Source: an uncultured Sphingobacteriales bacterium
GTDB taxonomy: Bacteria > Bacteroidota > Bacteroidia > Chitinophagales > Chitinophagaceae
Length of the DNA stretch: 64,000 nucleotides
Assembly (NCBI GenBank): GCA_937871285.1
Contig: CALMQS010000089.1
Coordinates: forward strand, 18,135-82,134
Direction of reading: 5' to 3'
Shown here: positions 27,372 to 35,536 of the stretch, in pieces
Layout of the letters: each line of letters starts with the position of its first letter
How positions within the stretch are numbered: the stretch's first letter is position 1
Position numbers and translations under genes: made by a program
Notes under the pieces: generated by a model
Told to the model about the DNA's origin: nothing
Seen by the model: the letters and a program-made list of their open reading frames with translations, nothing else
Database searches by the model: none

Positions 27372-29336
27372 TTACCTGGTCAACCCCTTTAGTACTGCTA
27401 CCAACCGGTCAACATCCTCACAGGTATTATAAAATGCCAGTGACGGGCGAACCGTGGTTTCTACTCCCATCCTGCGTAAAATAGGTTGTGCACAATGGTG
27501 ACCCGTACGCACTGCGATTCCCTCGCGGTTGAGTGCTTTGCCAACATCATCATTTGAATGACCTTTCAGTATAAAAGATAATACACTTGCTTTATGAGCG
27601 GCTGTGCCGATAAGCCGTATACCCGGCACCTGCTTTAAATGATGTGTTGCGTATTCCAGCAAAGCATGTTCATAAGCATTGATATTAGCTATGCCCAGTT
27701 GGGTTACATAATCTATTGCCGCGCCAAGACCTACCGCATCTGCTATGTTGCCTGTACCTGCTTCAAAGCGGTTGGGCGCTTTGTGATATTGTATTTCTTC
27801 GAAAGTCACATCCTGTATCATATTACCTCCACCCTGCCAGGGTTCGGTACTATTTAACAAATCTTCTTTACCATACACTACGCCAATACCTGTTGGTCCA
27901 AAAACTTTGTGCCCCGAGAATACAAACCAATCCGCATCGAGCGCCTGTACATTTACAGGCATATGCGAAACAGATTGCGCCCCGTCTACCAAAACTTTCG
28001 CGCCGGCAGCATGCGCCATAGCAACCATTTGTTCAGCGGGTGTAACTGTTCCCAATGCATTCGACACCTGGGTGAAGGCAACTAATTTTGTATTAGCGTT
28101 TAACAGCCTGGCATATTCGTCCAATAAAATCTGTCCGTCATCATCTACAGGTATTACATTTAATGTCAATCCTTTTTTATCAGCCAATCTTTTCCACGGC
28201 ACTATATTAGCATGATGTTCAAGATGGCTCACAATAATTTCATCGCCATTTTTCAGATATTGATCGCCCCAGCTTTGTGCAACAAGATTGATCGCCTCTG
28301 TAGCACCGCGAACAAAAATGATTTCATTAGGTGATCTGGCGCCGAGGAATTGCTGTACTTTTTTTCTTGCTTCCTCGTAAGCATCTGTTGCTCTTGCAGC
28401 CAATTCGTGAGCAGCACGGTGTATGTTGGAGTTTTCGTGCCGGTAAAAATAGCTCAGCCTGTCTATTACAGATTGCGGCTTTTGTGTAGTAGCCGCATTG
28501 TCTAACCAAACAAGCGATTTGCCATTCACCTTTTCGTTGAGAATGGGAAAATCTTTTTTTATTTTATAAGCATCAAAACCATGTGTAAAACCGCCTAACT
28601 CACCGTTGTTAACAGGTAATCGCTCCTGCTGTAAAAAATAGAAAGAAGGTGTGTTTGTATCTGTAATGATTGGTAATGGTGAATGATGTGAACCAGTTGT
28701 TGGATCGCTGATGTTTACAAATTTCAGGATTGATTCAATATCCTGCCAGTAAGGTTGTTCATCTATGAAAGGTAATGCAAATGGATCCTGCTTATTGCCT
28801 GCTGTTTGTTTATCAATATTTGCATCCGGAAAGCTGGTTACCGGTTCCTTAATATTGAAATTTTCCGGCTGATGTACATACGATGGAGATGCGCCGCTGC
28901 CAGCTACTGAAGCCGGAACGCCGCCACTAAGCGTAGATTTATCGGAACTTGTTTGTTCAAATCCGGGAGTTAAACCGGGCTGGAGCGCTGCGAATGCTGA
29001 ATAATTTTCCCGGGGCGCTGAAGCCCCGCTACCTGCTACCGAAGATGATACACCTAATCCTGTTGCAGAAGGTGGCGCAGAGAACCCGCTAACCGGCACC
29101 GGTGATGCTAATGCAGGTTGCACGATGCCATGCGTCATAAGCTCATCTGCAGGAAGGTTTACGCCGGGAACAATACCCTCTCCCGTGATTGATTTCGCGA
29201 AAGCAGTTGCCCGCGGGTGCTCATATGGATCTAATGAAATTTCCTTTGGCGCATCTTCCGGTAAAGCTTTAAAGAGCTGGTTGGCCAATTCCTGCAAGAC
29301 TTCCACGTCCGGAAGATTATTTGTATTTGTACTCAT
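27372..29336 (-). CDS. Family 2A encapsulin cargo: cysteine desulfurase with N-terminal loading domain
   Basis: I start at ATG 29336 (654 aa, MSTNTNNLPD); the frame extends 15 residues further upstream but then lies deep in the shell gene. The first ~250 residues are low-complexity and Pro/Ser/Ala-rich, with the repeated segment SVAGSGAS at residues 99-106 and 143-150; in known systems this region directs loading into the shell. The rest is a SufS-type class V enzyme: LDNAATTQKP, SHLEHHANIVPW, PLP lysine in SGHKVFGPTG (Lys477) and active-site cysteine in VRTGHHCAQP (Cys615). It takes sulfur from cysteine and, in characterised family 2A particles, builds up elemental sulfur inside the shell. 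Its start overlaps the shell stop by 20 bases. Confidence 0.93.
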   Translation of the reverse strand: MSTNTNNLPDVEVLQELANQLFKALPEDAPKEISLDPYEHPRATAFAKSITGEGIVPGVNLPADELMTHGIVQPALASPVPVSGFSAPPSATGLGVSSSVAGSGASAPRENYSAFAALQPGLTPGFEQTSSDKSTLSGGVPASVAGSGASPSYVHQPENFNIKEPVTSFPDANIDKQTAGNKQDPFALPFIDEQPYWQDIESILKFVNISDPTTGSHHSPLPIITDTNTPSFYFLQQERLPVNNGELGGFTHGFDAYKIKKDFPILNEKVNGKSLVWLDNAATTQKPQSVIDRLSYFYRHENSNIHRAAHELAARATDAYEEARKKVQQFLGARSPNEIIFVRGATEAINLVAQSWGDQYLKNGDEIIVSHLEHHANIVPWKRLADKKGLTLNVIPVDDDGQILLDEYARLLNANTKLVAFTQVSNALGTVTPAEQMVAMAHAAGAKVLVDGAQSVSHMPVNVQALDADWFVFSGHKVFGPTGIGVVYGKEDLLNSTEPWQGGGNMIQDVTFEEIQYHKAPNRFEAGTGNIADAVGLGAAIDYVTQLGIANINAYEHALLEYATHHLKQVPGIRLIGTAAHKASVLSFILKGHSNDDVGKALNREGIAVRTGHHCAQPILRRMGVETTVRPSLAFYNTCEDVDRLVAVLKGLTR

Positions 29337-30243
29337 GATAGTTACCAATTTCAACATCATACAATACGGCAATAGCATCATCCACCAATACTGCTAACGA
29401 GCAGTATAAGGAAACAAGATAGGATGCAATGGCTTTTTCATTGATGCCCATAAAACGAACGGAAAGCCCAGGGGTTTGCTCGCCCTGTAAACCAGGTTGG
29501 AATAAACCTACCACCCCCTGCCGGGTTTCGCCTGTGCGCAATAATATGATTTTTGATTTACCTTTTACAATGGGTAGTTTATCGGATGGGATTAATGGAA
29601 TGCCTCTCCATGTTAAGAACTGTGAACCAAATAAAGAAATAGTGGGAGGAGGAACACCGCGACGGGTACATTCCCTGCCGAATGCTGCAATGGCCAGTGG
29701 ATGTAATAAAAAGAACCCGGGTTCCTTCCACACTTTGGCAATGAGTTCATCCAGATCGTCGGGAGTTGGAGCGCCGGTACGCGTTTTAATACGCTGGCTG
29801 CCGGCTACACTATGTAATAATCCGTATCCGGTGTTATTAATCAGTTCGCTTTCCTGCCTTTCTTTTATCGTTTCAATGGCAAGCCTTAACTGCTCAGAAA
29901 TCTGGTTATAAGGTTTGCTGTACAAGTCGGAAACCCGGGTGTGTACATCTACAATGGTTTGTACTGCGGCCAGGTTATATTCTCTTGGGTTTTCAATATA
30001 ATCCACAAAGGTTTGTGGCAATGTTTTTTCATCTCTTGAAGAGCAGTCTACTTCAATTCGCGTGGCATCTTTTACTTTGTTAAGCCGGTACACTCCCGAT
30101 TCTACAGGTACCCAGTTTAATAACCGGGTAAGCCAGCGTGGAGTAATAGTAACCATTTGAGGAACTGTGCGTGTAGCAATAGCGAGTTGCCGTGCCGCTA
30201 TGTCGCCGAGGGCGGTTTGTTGTTGATTTTTAGTGTCAGCCAT
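29317..30243 (-). CDS. Family 2A encapsulin shell protein (SrpI-like)
   Basis: A 308-aa HK97-fold shell protein that self-assembles into a nanocompartment. It shows the family 2A order: an extended N-arm (TALGDIAARQLAIATRTVPQ), then TPRWLTRLLNWVPVESGVYR, then a long helix SEQLRLAIETIKERQESELI, then RTGAPTPDDLDELIAKVWKEPGFFLLHP and the C-terminal GINEKAIASYLVSLYCSLAVL. No phage genes surround it. The cargo gene starts inside its 3' end. A TAnnTTTG promoter box and a long palindrome lie 46-94 bases upstream, so the shell-cargo pair has its own promoter. Shell identity is very likely; sulfur storage is inferred from the cargo. Confidence 0.94.
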   Translation of the reverse strand: MADTKNQQQTALGDIAARQLAIATRTVPQMVTITPRWLTRLLNWVPVESGVYRLNKVKDATRIEVDCSSRDEKTLPQTFVDYIENPREYNLAAVQTIVDVHTRVSDLYSKPYNQISEQLRLAIETIKERQESELINNTGYGLLHSVAGSQRIKTRTGAPTPDDLDELIAKVWKEPGFFLLHPLAIAAFGRECTRRGVPPPTISLFGSQFLTWRGIPLIPSDKLPIVKGKSKIILLRTGETRQGVVGLFQPGLQGEQTPGLSVRFMGINEKAIASYLVSLYCSLAVLVDDAIAVLYDVEIGNYHEYKYK

Positions 30244-30288
30244 TGTATCAATTTTAATCTAAAGTTTAACCTTTTTTTTTAATTCTTA

Positions 30289-30296
30289 CAAATATA
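30289..30296 (-). promoter_or_regulatory. -7 box of the encapsulin promoter
   Basis: On the minus strand this reads TATATTTG, an exact match to the Bacteroidota TAnnTTTG consensus. It lies 46 bases upstream of the shell start codon. Confidence 0.6.
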
Positions 30297-30312
30297 TAAG
30301 AAAAGAAAGTTA

Positions 30313-30337
30313 ATAGTCTATAAATTTTATAGACTAT
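30313..30337. promoter_or_regulatory. 25-bp palindrome, probable operator of the encapsulin genes
   Basis: Two perfect 12-bp arms, ATAGTCTATAAA and TTTATAGACTAT, around a single T at 30325. It lies where the -33 region of the shell promoter would be, so a bound protein could directly block or recruit polymerase. The size and symmetry fit an Rrf2/CymR-like or similar dimeric regulator of sulfur metabolism, but no regulator gene is adjacent and this is inference. Confidence 0.6.
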
Positions 30338-30547
30338 ATAAATGTTTGTTTTTTAAAACTTAAACTATTAGCTATGAGAGCATATAGCATTTGTTGATCC
30401 AATGTTTCTTCTTTATCAATACACATGATCAGATTTTGCACTGTATTTAATGTTGCTGGTAGAATTCTCCACCCACACTGTTTCCACTAATATATCCACG
30501 ATTGCGCTCCAAAGGTTTACTCACTTTAATTTAACCGGCAGAAAGGA

Positions 30548-30853
30548 TTAAATATGATAACCCTCCACATTCATATATGGCGGTATATTTCTGATATGGC
30601 AGGATGCCGTTTGATGTATGCCTGTATTTTTTGAAACATTCAATGCACCAAGGGTTACACCCTGGTATATTTTTACGTTGTTACCAATCACACAGGTTTC
30701 GCCTATCACAACACCTGTACCATGATCTATGAAAAAAACTGATCCTATTTCGGCGCCAGGGTTAATATCAATACCGGTTATAACTATGTGCATATTCCGA
30801 AATCCATCTTGGTAATACCGGAATTTTAAGTGAGCGCTGCAAACCGAACAGGT
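30548..30853 (-). pseudogene. cysE: Decayed serine O-acetyltransferase (cysE) remnant
   Basis: Read on the minus strand, the remnant starts right after the stop of the giant gene with [19 protein letters not shown], the segment before the serine acetyltransferase active site. A one-base insertion (AGTTATAACC) then shifts the frame. The next frame gives [28 protein letters not shown] and QGVTLGAL, the left-handed beta-helix core with the catalytic His. A second shift after NTGI moves the RHP motif (IKRHPA) to another frame, and the C-terminus is shortened ([12 protein letters not shown]). The N-terminal third is absent. Serine acetyltransferase supplies O-acetylserine for cysteine synthesis and is a frequent neighbour of family 2A encapsulins (family knowledge). 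Confidence 0.75.
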
Positions 30854-33800
30854 TTAACCGCAGGTTGGGCAGCATACAAAAGGCACTTCTGTAAGCGGTG
30901 AGGTGCGTAAGATGCGGTAATTGCCCAACTCATCTCCCAATGCCCGGCTGCTTCTGTTTCTGCGATCCAGCAGCATGGCTGCTATATCCTTTGTTGACCT
31001 TTGCGAAGATAAAGCTGCCAGCCTTTCATCCGGCAATGGTAAAAAATGATCGAATACGTTGGTAATATTGCCAAACACTTCCACCACAAGTACACTCAAC
31101 GGAGCATCTTCAGGTAGACCTAATTGTTTTAACAGCACAGCGATCTCTTTATTCGTCCACATAGCAGTGGCCGCTTTGGGCTGGTCTTTGTATATCGCTT
31201 TAACAGCGCCTGCCAGCAGGCTTGCTTCCGTAAATTTCGCAGCTTTGGGCGCCGGTGCTGCTTTGCCCGCATCTTTCAGATTTTCAAAAGCATGCAGGAT
31301 GTTTGTGGCCATTGCCCTGTCTATCTTTACGGTTTTACCTGCTTTATAATCGCGCATGGCTTTGTTTAATCTTGCTTCATACACTTTATCTATTTCCAAA
31401 CGGCTCACTTCATTCATCAGTGTAAGGTTACTCAAAACAACATTTGCCCGCGCGGCCTCATCTGTCTTGTCCACCATCCATATAGCGGATGTATGCACTA
31501 TTTCAGAAAGAACAGCATTATTAAACAATCCTGTACCGGCAGGCGCCTGCACTTCCGGTTGCTGAGGCTTTACCAGTGTCATCAGCTTTTCATCCAAAAG
31601 AATATTGCGGTATGTTACACCATCGGCCTGCTTTACCTGCGCATACAATACACAATGCAGTTGCGTACGCGGCGGATCATTGGTTACATTCTTTCCTTTC
31701 CATACCGCTTTCCCATAGGGCGCGTTTACATATACTTTATCAATATCCCGGTTTACGTTACACAACAGCGTTGGTGCAGGATGCTGCATACCGGCAATCA
31801 CCAATGGCCTTCCAAACCTTCCCTGGGCAGTGCTCCACAGGTTTTCTTTTCCTGCTTCACCATTGCTCCAATGCCCGTGACCAATACGGAATTCATATGT
31901 AAAAAAGCCAAACAGCTCAGGGCTCTCGGGATGTAACCCCGGGGGAAGCGGCAGTAAATAATGGATATCATCGTCATCGCCGGCTTTTTCCATTGCCTGC
32001 ATGGCGCCCAACCCGGCCATATCGTCTGTTTGACCCGGCGTGATCATCCGTATATATTCCGGATCAATGGGCAAAGGCGGATCTTCGGTTGTGGCCTGCA
32101 CCAGTTCACCGAACTGCTTATTGTTCCCGATCAACTGATCGGGCGCATAATGCAATACACGGCAAAATAGAGTATCGGCAGGATCTTGAACAGGTTCTTC
32201 CAGCTCTACCCACAAATACTTTTGCCTTGCTTCCGTAGCACTGTATTTTTCATTTTTACGATAAGGAGAAAATGCCAAACCAACGCTGGCAATTTTGGGC
32301 ACCTGGGCAGGAATAACCGTAGCCGGTAATGTTAATTGATCCGGCTGCTGGGTTTGATCTTCGCCGTGACCTGCTTTAAACTTTGCCGTAATGGTATACT
32401 GCACTTCTATTTTGTCGGGAAAACGAAGCTGCCCGTTGGGACGAAGTAAAGCAGCTTTGGGTTCAATGGCATCAATAAAAATAATAGTGGTGCTGCTCCT
32501 GTTGATATTACCGAATGGATCCGGCTGCAGGGATTCGAATGATGCGGAATGCTTCAATTCAATATCACCGATATTGCTGAGTGTTTCCATTTCACCTGCA
32601 TCATCGCGGCTGAATTTTTTTTGCCGCCCAATGATAAATGCCGTATCCTGCAGGGCATCCCAGCTCCAGTCGCGGTTGAGGCGATATACCAGGCAGCCGA
32701 TCCAGTGATTACAGAGGTCGGCTTTGGTAGAAAAGGTAATGCTGCTGCCATCCGGCGCCAGGTGATGCCGTATTTTATTATTGCATCCAAAAACGATCCT
32801 TTCCCCTTTTTCTGCAACCAGGGTAAGTCCGTTTACCTTTACGCCCAGTTGCTGCGCAAGGCGTTGCATAATATCGGGACGGTTGCTGGTTTCGGCATTA
32901 AAGAAAAAGAATTGATTAACTATGCCCTTACGAATAAATTCAGGGTCCGGCTGCAGGTATAGCCCCTGTAACGCGGGAACATTGGCTTTAGGCAGCAATA
33001 ACGACGCATCTTCATTGATCAGTTCCTTATAAAACCAGAGCTGTGTTTTTTTGCCATACCGGCTGTCGCGATCCGGGTTCCCTTCATTAATAAAACCATA
33101 ATAACCGCTGTCATCGCCTTCGCAAACGGCACGAATGGTCATCCTGATCTTTCTTGCGGTGGGTAATGGAATACCTGCCATGGCATTGATCGCCGCTTTA
33201 TTCAGTTCGGGTGTATTAAAAGGATCATCGCTGCTGCCCAGGTTGAGTGTGGGCGCATCATGAAATATAACGTTAAGTGACAGGGTTTCTTCCATATCTG
33301 CCGCTGCATTTACGGCAGGAAAATTTCTTGAAGTGGTATACAGGGTAATATAATTTTCATTACCACTTTCGCTAGCCAGGTTGTCGAGCCGCAGCGTTTC
33401 CACTTCTACTTTTATTTCCACCTCAGCCACATCCGGGTCGGCTATGGCAGGAACAATATTTTTGGGATTCGCTACCGTACCACCCTGCTTCTGATCCTGT
33501 GCCGACTGTATCAATAGCTGTACAGGATCTGCACCCAGCGCTTGGTATTTGCCTGTAAAAACAACCGCGGGATAAGTGAGCAGCGGCCTTTGGATAGAAA
33601 GCACGGGATTGCCGTTAAAGGAAGAAGTTTGATCATCGGCTATGATCTCGTTAAAAAAATCGGCTTTGGCTTCTTTGAGGTCTTTAGATTTTTCAATACG
33701 GCATAATGATGGCGCCACATACCGCTTAAAGCTCCATTCTGATGTTGGCGCAGCGGCATTATTGTATACTTCTTCAGCAATCACAGGGCCGCCTCCACTA

Positions 33801-35308
33801 ATATCCATCATGCGAACACGGAACTGGTAACGGTTGCCATAACGCAATAGCGTAGCCGCCGGCACTTCATCGAACATATTACTGGGGTCAACGGCCTTGG
33901 TGGGTGTGGGATCCAAAGGATTTAACCGCGCTTCATCACTCTGATGAATGTTCACTGCGTCACTGTCTTTCAACACCACACTTTTGCCGATCCAACTGGT
34001 AAAATACATCGGTAGCCAGTAGGGTGCTTTTGTATCATTGTCTAACTGGGTGGGAAAAACCTGGAAGGGCAATTCCAGCGCTTCATTGGGGCCATTGCCG
34101 AGGCTGGCAGCTCCCAGGGAATAGGTTTGTTTACATCTTACTAAATTCAAACTGCTCCAGTCTGCACCCAAAGCATCTTCTTTTACATCAATGCGGTAAC
34201 CAAATACGCCCAGCGGTGCGTCAACCCTCGGCCCGGTTTTGGTGGGATATCCTTCCAACTGCCGCATATACCATATTAAGATCTGCTCATCGTCCCAGGC
34301 CAGGCGTATTCCTTCATCTTTTACGGGATGGCTTCCGTCCTGCCTTTCACTGAGGAGTATGCTGCTTACCGGCTGAGCAGCATGTACAATTTTAGCGAAG
34401 CCGTCGTTGTATTCATTCAGTTCGGCAAAAATTTTGTCCCACGGCGCTGCCGGTGGTTCCGGGTCTACCACTTCGCCGGTTTTTACAAATAAAACAGGAA
34501 AGAGCAGAGGTGCAAAAACCGGGCGTTTATTTGCAGCGCCGGTTTTTAATTTGGGAATGCGGGCTGCATAAGGTTTTATAAATGGTCCGTCTGCCTCCAC
34601 CATCAATTTCTCCTGTATGCTTTTGTAATCTTCATTAACGATGTCGGCATAGATATAACAGCCTTTTTCGAATAAAGCCGCATTGTCGCCCTCAACAGCA
34701 ATTTCAGTTTTATATACCATACCGCAGGCCCGGGCAAGCAAAGGTTGCCGCAATATATAAGCGAATACCTGGCCCCAGCTCAAGTCGTCGTTGTTCTTCC
34801 AGGTGGAAACGAGCGGCGTATCCTTTTTTATGGCACAATGATAGCTGTCATCTGTTTTGGCATTCGGTACCCGCGGGGAGGTGAAATTAAAAGCACCCCG
34901 GTAACTTTCGGGCAGGTACTTATTTACTGTTGGCGAGTCCGCTAATATATCCGGCGTTTTATCGGAAGCAGTAATATTTATTTTAGCACCTAATTCAGCC
35001 GCGATGGCCTGTAGCAAGGCATTTTTGTTGGTGGCCTCATCCACATTCACAGGCACATCCACAGGTTTACGTGTTAATGCCAGCGCATTGCCAATGGGCC
35101 ATTCATCCAACCCCTTTACCACTTTTAATTCAAACTGGGGAACTAAGTCTGCAAAAGGAATTGCGGTATTATCAGGCGCCGGCAACCCGGTTGGGTAGTT
35201 CGCAAACGGATCCTGGTTGCGTGGTATAACAACGATATTGAGATGTAAAGTTGTTCCGTCATAACCTTGCGGAAAAACCATCGTAGTATATCTTCTTTTC
35301 GCTTCCAT
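30854..35308 (-). CDS. Giant cytosolic protein of unknown function (1484 aa)
   Basis: I do not recognise this protein. It has no signal peptide and no membrane helix. Its composition suggests mostly beta structure with long polar loops: repeated patterns such as LSIQRPLLTYPAVVFTGKYQ, VEVEIKVE and LWFYKELINEDASLLLPKA. An Ala/Lys-rich helical stretch lies around residues 1330-1400. The very end is PFVCCPTCG, three cysteines in the last six residues. It lies 228 bases downstream of the 1864-aa gene and 60 bases before the cysE remnant, all on the same strand as the encapsulin genes. The pair looks like one functional unit, perhaps a large surface or scaffold complex. Confidence 0.85.
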   Translation of the reverse strand: MEAKRRYTTMVFPQGYDGTTLHLNIVVIPRNQDPFANYPTGLPAPDNTAIPFADLVPQFELKVVKGLDEWPIGNALALTRKPVDVPVNVDEATNKNALLQAIAAELGAKINITASDKTPDILADSPTVNKYLPESYRGAFNFTSPRVPNAKTDDSYHCAIKKDTPLVSTWKNNDDLSWGQVFAYILRQPLLARACGMVYKTEIAVEGDNAALFEKGCYIYADIVNEDYKSIQEKLMVEADGPFIKPYAARIPKLKTGAANKRPVFAPLLFPVLFVKTGEVVDPEPPAAPWDKIFAELNEYNDGFAKIVHAAQPVSSILLSERQDGSHPVKDEGIRLAWDDEQILIWYMRQLEGYPTKTGPRVDAPLGVFGYRIDVKEDALGADWSSLNLVRCKQTYSLGAASLGNGPNEALELPFQVFPTQLDNDTKAPYWLPMYFTSWIGKSVVLKDSDAVNIHQSDEARLNPLDPTPTKAVDPSNMFDEVPAATLLRYGNRYQFRVRMMDISGGGPVIAEEVYNNAAAPTSEWSFKRYVAPSLCRIEKSKDLKEAKADFFNEIIADDQTSSFNGNPVLSIQRPLLTYPAVVFTGKYQALGADPVQLLIQSAQDQKQGGTVANPKNIVPAIADPDVAEVEIKVEVETLRLDNLASESGNENYITLYTTSRNFPAVNAAADMEETLSLNVIFHDAPTLNLGSSDDPFNTPELNKAAINAMAGIPLPTARKIRMTIRAVCEGDDSGYYGFINEGNPDRDSRYGKKTQLWFYKELINEDASLLLPKANVPALQGLYLQPDPEFIRKGIVNQFFFFNAETSNRPDIMQRLAQQLGVKVNGLTLVAEKGERIVFGCNNKIRHHLAPDGSSITFSTKADLCNHWIGCLVYRLNRDWSWDALQDTAFIIGRQKKFSRDDAGEMETLSNIGDIELKHSASFESLQPDPFGNINRSSTTIIFIDAIEPKAALLRPNGQLRFPDKIEVQYTITAKFKAGHGEDQTQQPDQLTLPATVIPAQVPKIASVGLAFSPYRKNEKYSATEARQKYLWVELEEPVQDPADTLFCRVLHYAPDQLIGNNKQFGELVQATTEDPPLPIDPEYIRMITPGQTDDMAGLGAMQAMEKAGDDDDIHYLLPLPPGLHPESPELFGFFTYEFRIGHGHWSNGEAGKENLWSTAQGRFGRPLVIAGMQHPAPTLLCNVNRDIDKVYVNAPYGKAVWKGKNVTNDPPRTQLHCVLYAQVKQADGVTYRNILLDEKLMTLVKPQQPEVQAPAGTGLFNNAVLSEIVHTSAIWMVDKTDEAARANVVLSNLTLMNEVSRLEIDKVYEARLNKAMRDYKAGKTVKIDRAMATNILHAFENLKDAGKAAPAPKAAKFTEASLLAGAVKAIYKDQPKAATAMWTNKEIAVLLKQLGLPEDAPLSVLVVEVFGNITNVFDHFLPLPDERLAALSSQRSTKDIAAMLLDRRNRSSRALGDELGNYRILRTSPLTEVPFVCCPTCG

Positions 35309-35333
35309 AATGTTGTATTAATCAATTATAGAG

Positions 35334-35442
35334 AGTTGCAAGTTTCAGGTTACAGGTTACAAGTTGCAGGTTCCAGGGTTACAGGGTTACAGGGTTACAA
35401 GTTGCAGGGTTCAAGGTTACAGGGTTACAGGGTTCAAGGTTT
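35334..35442. repeat. Degenerate tandem repeat GTTACAGG/GTTGCAAG
   Basis: About 110 bases of imperfect 7-8-base units: GTTACAG, GTTGCAG, GTTCAAG and GTTCCAG variants in direct orientation, including four runs of AGGGTTACAGGG. It fills most of the spacer between the two giant genes. No ORF. This type of tract is common in Bacteroidota intergenic DNA. Confidence 0.75.
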
Positions 35443-35536
35443 CACTTCTCACCATTGCCCATTCACTATTCACATTTCATATGGCCTTCCCGCTAACGGC
35501 TGATAGCTGACCACTGATAGCCGCCAGCTCACAGCC

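Noticed and set aside
29317..30243. Prophage capsid protein
   Set aside because: HK97-type fold fits, but the sequence pattern and the adjacent desulfurase cargo are those of a family 2A encapsulin, and no portal, terminase or tail genes are present.
35334..35442. CRISPR array
   Set aside because: The units are 7-8 bases, imperfect and without unique spacers; no cas genes are near.
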